Shown: positions 12,501 to 27,500, counted from the stretch's first letter. The stretch is DNA of 64,000 nucleotides from Oasisia sp. SBJ-2009 (GCA_964017155.1 OZ024866.1:22729082-22793081), one strand, 5' to 3'. Numbers and translations: made by a program. The notes: generated from the letters alone by a model not told the origin.

Positions 12501-15500
12501 GACCCAACAGAGAAGTCATGCCTGTACCAACCCACCGCCTTCAAATGGAGGTGTCATTTGTTCTGGCGCTCCAACTGAATCGCAACCATGTGCAACAGCT
12601 CCTTGTCCAAGTATGTGTACATTGAAAGGAACGTTTGTATATTGTTCACTGCTTCAAACCAAAGATTTCCTATTGTGTATGAGGTATGTCTTCAGTACTA
12701 CGCGCATTCCAGGAATACTTCAAAACGTAAAATGTATACTCTCATGATATCTCGGTAAGATAACAATGTCATCAGAATTCGTAACTATGAATAAAAATAC
12801 TGATGCTTCAAAATACAATTTAATCCATCAATTCTTGATACAGAGTGGTTAGATAGAACGTAAGCTTTCCAAACACATCTCATTGAAGAAGACGAATGGC
12901 TGAAGTGTTATTGGAATGTTCTATGAAGATATATCGTGACGTGAATTCAAGTATTGTCTCTCTTGAAAATGTTCGCGCAAATGAGAAATAGTGTATAGCA
13001 AATCTGTTTTTATTAATAACAAAAAGGAAAACCACTGAATAGAATATGAAATTTCACACATCGAAAACAAACGTTGTGGACGTTTGGGGACAAATGAATA
13101 TTTATTAATTTGCACGTTTTCTGTTTTGTTGTATGTAGGTAAGAGTGCTTCAGTATCTATGTTTTGTTTATTTGAGTGTAAGCGAGTTTGAAAGAGTGTG
13201 GGTGTTTGGAGAGAAATTTGACAGGCAATGTTTCTGTTAACGTTGATTACTCATTTCTTACTATGCATTTAAATATTCTTGGTTTGTTTTTCTTTTCTCA
13301 AATGTATATACGTATGTATGTTACTTTACGTGTGTACCTTTACGTTAAATGAATGTTTGTTGTATAGATAGCTAAATGTGATAATGAAGGTATTTCAATT
13401 GATGGGTATCTGATCAGCGGCATTGTTTGTTTCTACGCACTAAAATTCCTTTGGTTTGTTTTTCTTTTCTGCTGTGCGTGGATACGTAAGTTTTCGTACA
13501 TCTTTAAGTGTCATAGTATACATATGTATATTGACGTGAATTGGACTGATTTTATTTCTTTTATGATTGATAGGAATATAAATTGTGCATATTCTACCAA
13601 TTGAACAGTTGGCGATACACCCGTTTGTTGATACTTCGCAATTCCAGTTGACGGAGGATGGACAGCGTGGACAGAGTGGGTGGCGTGTTCTGTAACATGT
13701 GGGACAGGGACCCAACAGAGAAGTCATGCGTGTTCCAACCCACCGCCTTCAAATGGAGGTGTCATTTGTTCTGGCGCTCCAACTGAATCGCAACCATGTG
13801 CAACAGCTCCTTGTCCAAGTATGTGTACGTTGAAAGGAACGTTTGTATATTGTTCACTGCTTCAAACCAAAGAATTCTTATTGTGTAAAAGGTATGTCTT
13901 CAGTACTACGCGCATTCCAGGAATACTTCAAAAGGTAAAATGTATACTCTGATGATATCTCAGAAAGACAACAATGTCATCAGAATTCTTAACAATGAAA
14001 ATAAATACTTCTTCCTCACAACACAATTTAATCCATTAATTCTTGATACAGAGTGGTTAAATAGAACGTACGCTTTCCAAACACATCTCACTGAAGACGA
14101 CGAATGGCTGAAATGTTATTGAAATGTTCTATGAAGATATATCGTGACGTGACTTCAAGTATTGTCTCTCTTGAAAATGTGCGCGCAAATGAGATTTAGT
14201 GTATAGCAAATCGTTTTTATTAGTGACAAAAAGGAAAACCATTGAATAGAATATGAAATTACAGACATCGAAAACAAACGTTGTGGACGTTGGGGACAAA
14301 TGAACATTTATTAATTTGCACGTTTTTCTGATTTGTTGTGTGTATGTAAGAGTGTTTAAGTATCTATGTTTTGTTTATTTGAGTGTAAGCGAGTGCGAAG
14401 GAGTGTGGGTTTTTGGACGGAAATGTGAGAGGCCATGTTTCTGTTAAAGTTGATTACTCATTTCTTACTATGCATTTGAATATACTTGGTTTGTTTTTCT
14501 TTTCTCAAAAGTATATACATATGTATGTTACTGTACGTGTGTATCTTTACTTTAAATGAATGTTTGTTGTATAGATAATTAAATGTGATAAAGAAGGTAT
14601 TTGGGTTGATGGGTGTCTGATCAGCGGCATTGTTTGTTTCTACGCACTAGAATTCCTTTGGTTTCTTTTTCTTTTCTGCTGTGCGTGGATACGTAAGTTA
14701 GCGTACGTCTTTAAGTGTCATAGTATACATATGTATATTGAGGTGAATGGGACTGATTTCATTTCTTTTACGATTGATTGGAATATAAATTGTGTATACT
14801 CTACCAACTGAACAGTTGGCGATACACCCGTTTGTTGTTACTTAGCAATTCCAGTTGACGGAGGATGGACAGCGTGGACAGAGTGGGTGGCTTGTTCTGT
14901 GACATGTGGGACAGGGACCCAACAGAGAAGTCATGCGTGTACCAACCCACCGCCTTCAAATGGAGGTGTCATTTGTTCTGGCGCTCCAACTGAATCGCAA
15001 CCATGTGCAACAGCTCCTTGTCCAAGTATGTGTACATTGAAAGGAACGTTTGTATATTGTTCACTGCTTCAAACCAAAGATTTCCTATTGTGTATGAGGT
15101 ATGTCTTCAGTACTACGCGCATTCCAGGAATACTTCAAAACGTAAAGTGTATACTCTGATTATATCTCAGAAAGATAACAATGCCATCAGAATTCTTAAC
15201 TATGAATAAAAATACGTGTGCCTCACAACGCAATTTAATCCATTAATTCTTGATACAGAGTGGTTAGATAGAACGTACGCTTTCCAAACACATCTCACTG
15301 AAGACGACGAATGGCTGAAATGTTATAGGAATGTTCCATGAAGATATATCGTGACGTGATTTCAAGTATTGTATGTCTTGAAAATGTGCGCGCAAATGAG
15401 ATTTAGTGTATAGCAAATCGTTTTTATTAGTGACAAAAAGGAAAACCATTGAATAGAATATGAAATTACACACATCGAAAACAAACGTTGTGGACGTCTG

Positions 15501-18500
15501 GGGACAAATGAATATTTATTAATTTGCACGTTTTTCTGTTTTGTTGTGTGTATGTAAGAGTGTTTAAGTATATATGTTTTGTTTATTTGAGTGTAAGCGA
15601 GTGCGAAGGAGTGTGGGTTTTTGGACAGAAATGTGAGAGGCCATGTTTCTTTTAACGTTGATTACTCATTCCTTACTATGCATTTGAATGTACTTGGTTT
15701 GTTTTGCTTTTCTCAAATATATATACATATGAATGTTACTATACGTGTGTATCTTTACGTTAAATGAATGTTTGTTGTATGGATAACTAAATGTGATAAA
15801 GAAAGTATTTGGGGTGATGGGTGTCTGAACAGCGGCATTGTTTGTTTCTACGTACTAGAATTCCTTTGGTTTCTTTTTCTTTTCTGCTGTGCAGGGATAC
15901 GTAAGTGTGCGTACGCCTTTAAGTGTCATAGTATACATATGTATATTGAGGTGAATTGGACTGATTTCATTTCTTTTACGATTGATTGGAATATAAATTG
16001 TGCATACTCTACCAACTGAACAGTTGGCGATACACCCGTTTTTTGTTACTTAGCAATTCCAGTTGACGGAGGATGGACAGCGTGGACAGAGTGGGTGGCT
16101 TGTTCTGTGACATGTGGGACAGGGACCCAACAGAGAAGTCATGCGTGTACCAACCCACCGCCTTCAAATGGAGGTGTCATTTGTTCTGGCCCTCCAACTG
16201 AATCACAACCATGTGAAGCAGCTCCTTGTCCAAGTATGTGTACGTTAAAAGGAACGTTTGTATATTGTTCACTGCTTCAAACCAAAGTTTTCCTATTGTG
16301 TATGAGGTATGTCTTCAGTAATACGCGCATTCAAGGAATACTTCAAAACGTAAAATGTATACTCTCATGATATCTCAGTAAGATAACAATGTCATCAGAA
16401 TTCGTAACTATGAATAAAAATACTGATGCTTCAAAATACAATTTAATCCATCAATTCTTGATACAGAGTGGTTAGATAGAACGTAAGCTTTCCAAACACA
16501 TCTCATTGAAGAAGACGAATGGCTCAAGTGTTATTGGAATGTTCTATGAAGATATATCGTGACGTGAATTCAAGTATTGTCTCTCTTGAAAATGTTCGCG
16601 CAAATGAGAAATAGTGTATAGCAAATCTGTTTTTATTAATGACAAAAAGGAAAACCACTGAATAGAATATGAAATTTCACACATCGAAAACAAACGTTGT
16701 GGACGTTTGGGGACAAATGAATATTTATTAATTTGCACGTTTTCTGTTTTGTTGTATGTGGGTAAGAGTGCTTCAGTATCTATGTTTTGTTTATTTGAGT
16801 GTAAGCGAGTTTGAAAGAGTGTGGGTGTTTGGAGAGAAATTTGACAGGCAATGTTTCTGTTAACGTTGATTACTCATTTCTTACTATGCATTTAAATATT
16901 CTTGGTTTGTTTTTCTTTTCTCAAATGTATATACGTATGTATGTTACTTTACGTGTGTACCTTTACGTTAAATGAATGTTTGTTGTATAGATAGCTAAAT
17001 GTGATAATGAAGGTATTTCAGTTGATGGGTATCTGATCAGCGGCATTGTTTGTTTCTACGCACTAAAATTCCTTTGGTTTGTTTTTCTTTTCTGCTGTGC
17101 GTGGATACGTAAGTTTTCGTACATCTTTAAGTGTCATAGTATACATATGTATATTGACGTGAATTGGACTGATTTTATTTCTTTTATGATTGATAGGAAT
17201 ATAAATTGTGCATATTCTACCAATTGAACAGTTGGCGATACACCCGTTTGTTGATACTTCGCAATTCCAGTTGACGGAGGATGGACAGCGTGGACAGAGT
17301 GGGTGGAGTGTTCTGTGACATGTGGGACAGGGACCCAACAGAGAAGTCATGCGTGTACCAACCCACCGCCTTCAAATGGAGGTGTCATTTGTTCGGGCCC
17401 TCCAACTGAATCGCAACCATGTGAAGCAGCTCCTTGTCCAAGTATGTGTTCGTTAAAAGGAACGTTTGTATATTGTTCACTGCTTCAAACCAAAGAATTC
17501 TTATTGTGTAAAAGGTATGTCTTCAGTACTACGCGCATTCCAGGAATACTTCAAAAGGTAAAATGTATACTCTGATGATATCTCAGAAAGACAACAATGT
17601 CATCAGAATTCTTAACAATGAAAATAAATACTTCTTCCTCACAACACAATTTAATCCATTAATTCTTGATACAGAGTGGTTAAATAGAACGTACGCTTTC
17701 CAAACACATCTCACTGAAGACGACGAATGGCTGAAATGTTATTGAAATGTTCTATGAAGATATATCGTGACGTGATTTCAAGTATTGTCTCTCTTGAAAA
17801 TGTGCGCGCAAATGAGATTTAGTGTATAGCAAATCGTTTTTATTAGTGACAAAAAGGAAAACCATTGAATAGAATATGAAATTACAGACATCGAAAACAA
17901 ACGTTGTGGACGTTGGGGACAAATGAACATTCATTAATTTGCACGTTTTTCTGATTTGTTGTGTGTATGTAAGAGTGTTTAAGTATCTATGTTTTGTTTA
18001 TTTTAGTGTAAGCGAGTGCGAAGGAGTGTGGGTTTTTGGACGGAAATGTGAGAGGCCATGTTTCTGTTAAAGTTGATTACTCATTTCTTACTATGCATTT
18101 GAATATACTTGGTTTGTTTTTCTTTTCTCAAAAGTATATACATATGTATGTTACTGTACGTGTGTATCTTTACTTTAAATGAATGTTTGTTGTATAGATA
18201 ATTAAATGTGATAAAGAAGGTATTTGGGTTGATGGGTGTCTGATCAGCGGCATTGTTTGTTTCTACGCACTAGAATTCCTTTGGTTTCTTTTTCTTTTCT
18301 GCTGTGCGTGGATACGTAAGTTAGCGTACGTCTTTAAGTGTCATAGTATACATATGTATATTGAGGTGAATGGGACTGATTTCATTTCTTTTACGATTGA
18401 TTGGAATATAAATTGTGTATACTCTACCAACTGAACAGTTGGCGATACACCCGTTTGTTGTTACTTAGCAATTCCAGTTGACGGAGGATGGACAGCGTGG

Positions 18501-21500
18501 ACAGAGTGGGTGGCTTGTTCTGTGACATGTGGGACAGGGACCCAACAGAGAAGTCATGCGTGTACCAACCCACCGCCTTCAAATGGAGGTGTCATTTGTT
18601 CTGGCGCTCCAACTGAATCGCAACCATGTGCAACAGCTCCTTGTCCAAGTATGTGTACATTGAAAGGAACGTTTGTATATTGTTCACTGCTTCAAACCAA
18701 AGATTTCCTATTGTGTATGAGGTATGTCTTCAGTACTACGCGCATTCCAGGAATACTTCAAAACGTAAAGTGTATACTCTGATTATATCTCAGAAAGATA
18801 ACAATGCCATCAGAATTCTTAACTATGAATAAAAATACGTGTGCCTCACAACACAATTTAATCCATTAATTCTTGATACAGAGTGGTTATATAGAACGTA
18901 CGCTTTCCAAACACATCTCACTGAAGACGACGAATGGCTGAAATGTTATAGGAATGTTCCATGAAGATATATCGTGACGTGATTTCAAGTATTGTATGTC
19001 TTGAAAATGTGCGCGCAAATGAGATTTAGTGTATAGCAAATCGTTTTTATTAGTGACAAAAAGGAAAACCATTGAATAGAATATGAAATTACACACATCG
19101 AAAACAAACGTTGTGGACGTCTGGGGACAAATGAATATTTATTAATTTGCACGTTTTTCTGTTTTGTTGTGTGTATGTAAGAGTGTTTAAGTATATATGT
19201 TTTGTTTATTTGAGTGTAAGCGAGTGCGAAGGAGTGTGGGTTTTTGGACAGAAATGTGAGAGGCCATGTTTCTTTTAACGTTGATTACTCATTCCTTACT
19301 ATGCATTTGAATGTACTTGGTTTGTTTTGCTTTTCTCAAATATATATACATATGAATGTTACTATACGTGTGTATCTTTACGTTAAATGAATGTTTGTTG
19401 TATGGATAACTAAATGTGATAAAGAAGGTATTTGGGGTGATGGGTGTCTGAACAGCGGCATTGTTTGTTTCTACGCACTAGAATTCCTTTGGTTTCTTTT
19501 TCTTTTCTGCTGTGCAGGGATACGTAAGTGTGCGTACGCCTTTAAGTGTCATAGTATACCTATGTATATTGAGGTGAATTGGACTGATTTCATTTCTTTT
19601 ACGCTTGATTGGAATATAAATTGTGCATACTCTACCAACTGAACAGTTGGCGATACACCCGTTTTTTGTTACTTAGCAATTCCAGTTGACGGAGGATGGA
19701 CAGCGTGGACAGAGTGGGTGGCTTGTTCTGTGACATGTGGGACAGGGACCCAACAGAGAAGTCATGCGTGTACCAACCCACCGCCTTCAAATGGAGGTGT
19801 CATTTGTTCTGGCCCTCCAACTGAATCACAACCATGTGAAGCAGCTCCTTGTCCAAGTATGTGTACGTTAAAAGGAACGTTTGTATATTGTTCACTGCTT
19901 CAAACCAAAGTTTTCCTATTGTGTATGAGGTATGTCTTCAGTAATACGCGCATTCCAGGAATACTTCAAAACGTAAAATGTATACTCTCATGATATCTCA
20001 GTAAGATAACAATGTCATCAGAATTCGTAACTATGAATAAAAATACTGATGCTTCAAAATACAATTTAATCCATCAATTCTTGATACAGAGTGGTTAGAT
20101 AGAACGTAAGCTTTCCAAACACATCTCATTGAAGAAGACGAATGGCTCAAGTGTTATTGGAATGTTCTATGAAGATATATCGTGACGTGAATTCAAGTAT
20201 TGTCTCTCTTGAAAATTTTCGCGCAAATGAGAAATAGTGTATAGCAAATCTGTTTTTATTAATGACAAAAAGGAAAACCACTGAATAGAATATGAAATTT
20301 CACACATCGAAAACAAACGTTGTGGACGTTTGGGGACAAATGAATATTTATTAATTTGCACGTTTTCTGTTTTGTTGTATGTAGGTAAGAGTGCTTCAGT
20401 ATCTATGTTTTGTTTATTTGAGTGTAAGCGAGTTTGAAAGAGTGTGGGTGTTTGGAGAGAAATTTGACAGGCAATGTTTCTGTTAACGTTGATTACTCAT
20501 TTCTTACTATGCATTTAAATATTCTTGGTTTCTTTTTCTTTTCTCAAATGTATATACGTATGTATGTTACTTTACGTGTGTACCTTTACGTTAAATGAAT
20601 GTTTGTTGTATAGATAGCTAAATGTGATAATGAAGGTATTTCAGTTGATGGGTATCTGATCAGCGGCATTGTTTGTTTCTACGCACTAAAATTCCTTTGG
20701 TTTGTTTTTCTTTTCTGCTGTGCGTGGATACGTAAGTTTTCGTACATCTTTAAGTGTCATAGTATACATATGTATATTGACGTGAATTGGACTGATTTTA
20801 TTTCTTTTATGATTGATAGGAATATAAATTGTGCATATTCTACCAATTGAACAGTTGGCGATACACCCGTTTGTTGATACTTCGCAATTCCAGTTGACGG
20901 AGGATGGACAGCGTGGACAGAGTGGGTGGCGTGTTCTGTGACATGTGGGACAGGGACCCAACAGAGAAGTCATGCGTGTACCAACCCACCGCCTTCAAAT
21001 GGAGGTGTCATTTGTTCTGGCCCTCCAACTGAATCGCAACCATGTGAAGCAGCTCCTTGTCCAAGTATGTGTTCGTTAAAAGGAACGTTTGTATATTGTT
21101 CACTGCTTCAAACCAAAGAATTCTTATTGTGTAAAAGGTATGTCTTCAGTACTACGCGCATTCCAGGAATACTTCAAAAGGTAAAATGTATACTCTGATG
21201 ATATCTCAGAAAGACAACAATGTCATCAGAATTCTTAACAATGAAAATAAATACTTCTTCCTCACAACACAATTTAATCCATTAATTCTTGATACAGAGT
21301 GGTTAAATAGAACGTACGCTTTCCAAACACATCTCACTGAAGACGACGAATGGCTGAAATGTTATTGAAATGTTCTATGAAGATATATCGTGACGTGATT
21401 TCAAGTATTGTCTCTCTTGAAAATGTGCGCGCAAATGAGATTTAGTGTATAGCAAATCGTTTTTATTAGTGACAAAAAGGAAAACCATTGAATAGAATAT

Positions 21501-24500
21501 GAAATTACAGACATCGAAAACAAACGTTGTGGACGTTGGGGACAAATGAACATTTATTAATTTGCACGTTTTTCTGATTTGTTGTGTGTATGTAAGAGTG
21601 TTTAAGTATCTATGTTTTGTTTATTTGAGTGTAAGCGAGTGCGAAGGAGTGTGGGTTTTTGGACGGAAATGTGAGAGGCCATGTTTCTGTTAAAGTTGAT
21701 TACTCATTTCTTACTATGCATTTGAATATTCTTGGTTTGTTTTGCTTTTCTCAAATGTATATACGTAGGTATGTTACTTTACGTGTGTACCTTTACGTTA
21801 AATGAATGTTTGTTGTATAGATAGCGAAATGTGATAATGAAGGTATTTCAGTTGATGGGTATCTGATCAGCGGCATTGTTTGTTTCTACGCACTAAAATT
21901 CCTTTGGTTTGTTTTTCTTTTCTGCTGTGCGTGGATACGTAAGTTTTCGTACATCTTTAAGTGTCATAGTATACATATGTATATTGACGTGAATTGGACT
22001 GATTTTATTTCTTTTATGATTGATAGGAATATAAATTGTGCATATTCTACCAATTGAACAGTTGGCGATACACCCGTTTGTTGATACTTCGCAATTCCAG
22101 TTGACGGAGGATGGACAGCGTGGACAGAGTGGGTGGCGTGTTCTGTGACATGTGGGACAGGGACCCAACAGAGAAGTCATGCGTGTACCAACCCACCGCC
22201 TTCAAATGGAGGTGTCATTTGTTCTGGCCCTCCAACTGAATCACAACCATGTGAAGCAGCTCCTTGTCCAAGTATGTGTACGTTAAAAGGAACGTTTGTA
22301 TATTGTTCACTGCTTCAAACCAAAGTTTTCCTATTGTGTATGAGGTATGTCTTCAGTAATACGCGCATTCCAGGAATACTTCAAAACGTAAAATGTATAC
22401 TTTCATGATATCTCAGTAAGATAACAATGTCATCAGAATTCGTAACTATGAATAAAAATACTGATGCTTCAAAATACAATTTAATCCATCAATTCTTGAT
22501 ACAGAGTGGTTAGATAGAACGTAAGCTTTCCAAACACATCTCATTGAAGAAGACGAATGGCTGAAATGTTATTGGAATGTTCTATGAAGATATATCGTGA
22601 CGTGAATTCAAGTATTGTCTCTCTTGAAAATGTTCGCGCAAATGAGAAATAGTGTATAGCAAATCTGTTTTTATTAATGACAAAAAGGACAACCACTGAA
22701 TAGAATATGAAATTACACACATCGAAAACAAACGTTGTGAACGTTAGGGGACAAATGAATATATATTAATTTGCACGTTTATCTGTTTTGTTGTGTGTAT
22801 GTAAGAGTGTTTAAGTATATATGTTTTGTTTATTTGAGTGTAAGCGAGTGCGAAGGAGTGTGGGTTTTTGACAGAAATGTGAGAGGCCATGTTTCTTTTA
22901 ACGTTGATTACTCATTCCTTACTATGCATTTGAATGTACTTGGTTTGTTTTGCTTTTCTCAAATATATATACATATGAATGTTACTATACGTGTGTATCT
23001 TTACGTTAAATGAATGTTTGTTGTATGGATAACTAAATGTGATAAAGAAAGTATTTGGGGTGATGGGTGTCTGAACAGCGGCATTGTTTGTTTCTACGTA
23101 CTAGAATTCCTTTGGTTTCTTTTTCTTTTCTGCTGTGCAGGGATACGTAAGTGTGCGTACGCCTTTAAGTGTCATAGTATACATATGTATATTGAGGTGA
23201 ATTGGACTGATTTCATTTCTTTTACGATTGATTGGAATATAAATTGTGCATACTCTACCAACTGAACAGTTGGCGATACACCCGTTTTTTGTTACTTAGC
23301 AATTCCAGTTGACGGAGGATGGACAGCGTGGACAGAGTGGGTGGCTTGTTCTGTGACATGTGGGACAGGGACCCAACAGAGAAGTCATGCGTGTACCAAC
23401 CCACCGCCTTCAAATGGAGGTGTCATTTGTTCTGGCCCTCCAACTGAATCACAACCATGTGAAGCAGCTCCTTGTCCAAGTATGTGTACGTTAAAAGGAA
23501 CGTTTGTATATTGTTCACTGCTTCAAACCAAAGTTTTCCTATTGTGTATGAGGTATGTCTTCAGTAATACGCGCATTCCAGGAATACTTCAAAACGTAAA
23601 ATGTATACTCTCATGATATCTCAGTAAGATAACAATGTCATCAGAATTCGTAACTATGAATAAAAATACTGATGCTTCAAAATACAATTTAATCCATCAA
23701 TTCTTGATACAGAGTGGTTAGATAGAACGTAAGCTTTCCAAACACATCTCATTGAAGAAGACGAATGGCTGAAATGTTATTGGAATGTTCTATGAAGATA
23801 TATCGTGACGTGAATTCAAGTATTGTCTCTCTTGAAAATGTTCGCGCAAATGAGAAATAGTGTATAGCAAATCTGTTTTTATTAATGACAAAAAGGACAA
23901 CCACTGAATAGAATATGAAATTACACACATCGAAAACAAACGTTGTGAACGTTAGGGGACAAATGAATATATATTAATTTGCACGTTTATCTGTTTTGTT
24001 GTGTGTATGTAAGAGTGTTTAAGTATATATGTTTTGTTTATTTGAGTGTAAGCGAGTGCGAAGGAGTGTGGGTTTTTGACAGAAATGTGAGAGGCCATGT
24101 TTCTTTTAACGTTGATTACTCATTCCTTACTATGCATTTGAATGTACTTGGTTTGTTTTGCTTTTCTCAAATATATATACATATGAATGTTACTATACGT
24201 GTGTATCTTTACGTTAAATGAATGTTTGTTGTATGGATAACTAAATGTGATAAAGAAAGTATTTGGGGTGATGGGTGTCTGAACAGCGGCATTGTTTGTT
24301 TCTACGTACTAGAATTCCTTTGGTTTCTTTTTCTTTTCTGCTGTGCAGGGATACGTAAGTGTGCGTACGCCTTTAAGTGTCATAGTATACATATGTATAT
24401 TGAGGTGAATTGGACTGATTTCATTTCTTTTACGATTGATTGGAATATAAATTGTGCATACTCTACCAACTGAACAGTTGGCGATACACCCGTTTTTTGT

Positions 24501-27500
24501 TACTTAGCAATTCCAGTTGACGGAGGATGGACAGCGTGGACAGAGTGGGTGGCTTGTTCTGTGACATGTGGGACAGGGACCCAACAGAGAAGTCATGCGT
24601 GTACCAACCCACCGCCTTCAAATGGAGGTGTCATTTGTTCTGGCCCTCCAACTGAATCACAACCATGTGAAGCAGCTCCTTGTCCAAGTATGTGTACGTT
24701 AAAAGGAACGTTTGTATATTGTTCACTGCTTCAAACCAAAGTTTTCCTATTGTGTATGAGGTATGTCTTCAGTAATACGCGCATTCCAGGAATACTTCAA
24801 AACGTAAAATGTATACTCTCATGATATCTCAGTAAGATAACAATGTCATCAGAATTCGTAACTATGAATAAAAATACTGATGCTTCAAAATACAATTTAA
24901 TCCATCAATTCTTGATACAGAGTGGTTAGATAGAACGTAAGCTTTCCAAACACATCTCATTGAAGAAGACGAATGGCTGAAATGTTATTGGAATGTTCTA
25001 TGAAGATATATCGTGACGTGAATTCAAGTATTGTCTCTCTTGAAAATGTTCGCGCAAATGAGAAATAGTGTATAGCAAATCTGTTTTTATTAATGACAAA
25101 AAGGAAAACCACTGAATAGAATATGAAATTTCACACATCGAAAACAAACGTTGTGGACGTTTGGGGACAAATGAATATTTATTAATTTGCACGTTTTCTG
25201 TTTTGTTGTATGTAGGTAAGAGTGCTTCAGTATCTATGTTTTGTTTATTTGAGTGTAAGCGAGTTTGAAAGAGTATGGGTGTTTGGAGAGAAATTTGACA
25301 GGCAATGTTTCTGTTAACGTTGATTACTCATTTCTTACTATGCATTTAAATAGTCTTGGTTTGTTTTTCTTTTCTCAAATGTATATACGTATGTATGTTA
25401 CTTTACGTGTGTACCTTTACGTTAAATGAATGTTTGTTGTATAGATAGCTAAATGTGATAATGAAGGTATTTCAGTTGATGGGTATCTGATCAGCGGCAT
25501 TGTTTGTTTCTACGCACTAAGATTACTTTGGTTTGTTTTTCTTTTCTGCTCTGCGTGGATACGTACGTCTTTAAGTGTCATAGTATACATATGTATATTG
25601 ACGTGAATTGGACTTATTTTATTTCTTTTATGATTGATAGGAATATAAATTGTGTATATTCTACCAATTGAACAGTTGGCGATACACCCGTTTGTTGATA
25701 CTTCGCAATTCCAGTTGACGGAGGATGGACAGCGTGGACAGAGTGGGTGGCGTGTTCTGTGACATGTGGGACAGGGACCCAACAGAGAAGTCATGCGTGT
25801 ACCAACCCACCGCCTTCAAATGGAGGTGTCATTTGTTCTGGCCCTCCAACTGAATCGCAACCATGTGAAGCAGCTCCTTGTCCAAGTATGTGTTCGTTAA
25901 AAGGAACGTTTGTATATTGTTCACTGCTTCAAACCAAAGTTTTCCTATTGTGTATGAGGTATGTCTTCAGTAATACGCGCATTCCAGGAATACTTCAAAA
26001 CGTAAAATGTATACTCTCATGATATCTCAGTAAGATAACAATGTCATCAGAATTCGTAACTACGAATAAAAATACTGATGCTTCAAAATACAATTTAATC
26101 CATCAATTATTGATACAGAGTGGTTAGATAGAACGTAAGCTTTCCAAATACATCTCATTGAAGAAGACGAATGGCTGAAATGTTATTGGAATGTTCTATG
26201 AAGATATATCGTGACGTGAATTCAAGTATTGTCTCTCTTGAAAATGTTCGCGCAAATGAGAAATAGTGTATAGCAAATCTGTTTTTATTAATGACAAAAA
26301 GGAAAACCACTGAATAGAATATGAAATTACACACATCGAAAACAAACGTTGTGGACGTTTGGGGACGAATGAATATTTATTAATTTGCACATTTTCTGTT
26401 TTGTTGTATGTAGGTAAGAGTGCTTCAGTATCTATGTTTTGTTTATTTGAGTGTAAGCGAGTTTGAAGGAGTGTGGGTGTTTGGAGAGAAATTTGACAGA
26501 CACTGTTTCTGTTAGCGTTGATTACTCATTTCTTACTATGCATTTGAATATTCTTGGTTTGTTTTGCTTTTCTCAAATGTATATACGTAGGTATGTTACT
26601 TTACGTGTGTACCTTTACGTTAAATGAATGTTTGTTGTATAGATAGCGAAATGTGAAAATGAAAGTATTTCAGTTGATGGGTATCTGATCAGCGGCATTG
26701 TTTGTTTCTACGCACTAAAATTCCTTTGGTTTGTTTTTCTTTTCTGCTGTGCGTGGATACGTAAGTTTTCGTACATCTTTAAGTGTCATAGTATACATAT
26801 GTATATTGACGTGAATTGGACTGATTTTATTTCTTTTATGATTGATAGGAATATAAATTGTGCATATTCTACCAATTGAACAGTTGGCGATACACCCGTT
26901 TGTTGATACTTCGCAATTCCAGTTGACGGAGGATGGACAGCGTGGACAGAGTGGGTGGCGTGTTCTGTGACATGTGGGACAGGGACCCAACAGAGAAGTC
27001 ATGCGTGTACCAACCCACCGCCTTCAAATGGAGGTGTCATTTGTTCTGGCCCTCCAACTGAATCACAACCATGTGAAGCAGCTCCTTGTCCAAGTATGTG
27101 TCCGTTAAAAGGAACGTTTGTATATTGTTCACTGCTTCAAACCAAAGTTTTCCTATTGTGTATGAGGTATGTCTTCAGTAATACGCGCATTCCAGGAATA
27201 CTTCAAAACGTAAAATGTATACTTTCATGATATCTCAGTAAGATAACAATGTCATCAGAATTCGTAACTATGAATAAAAATACTGATGCTTCAAAATACA
27301 ATTTAATCCATCAATTCTTGATACAGAGTGGTTAGATAGAACGTAAGCTTTCCAAACACATCTCATTGAAGAACACGAATGGCTGAAATGTTATTGGAAT
27401 GTTGTATGAAGATATATCGATACGTGAATTCAAGTATTGTCTCTCTTGAAAATGTTCGCGCAAATGAGAAATAGTGTATAGCAAATCTGTTTTTATTAAT

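Larger units (their letters stand above)
7609..14854 (+). repeat. Hexameric higher-order repeat, copy II
   Basis: Units 7-12. They match copy III at a fixed offset of 7,246 bp, sharing private markers: CACAACGCAATTT after unit 7, an S codon (AAAGTATTTGGGG) and TACGTACTAG before unit 8, ATTCAAGG after exon 8, and GTTATATAG after unit 10. Exons 11 and 12 break the pattern by carrying alpha-type sequence in B and C introns. Confidence 0.88.
14855..22100 (+). repeat. Hexameric higher-order repeat, copy III
   Basis: Units 13-18, the last regular hexamer. It repeats the private markers of copy II at +7,246 bp but keeps beta exons at units 17 and 18. Regularity fails near 21,720-21,770, where the expected class A intron is replaced by class C (GTATATACGTAGG). 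Confidence 0.88.
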
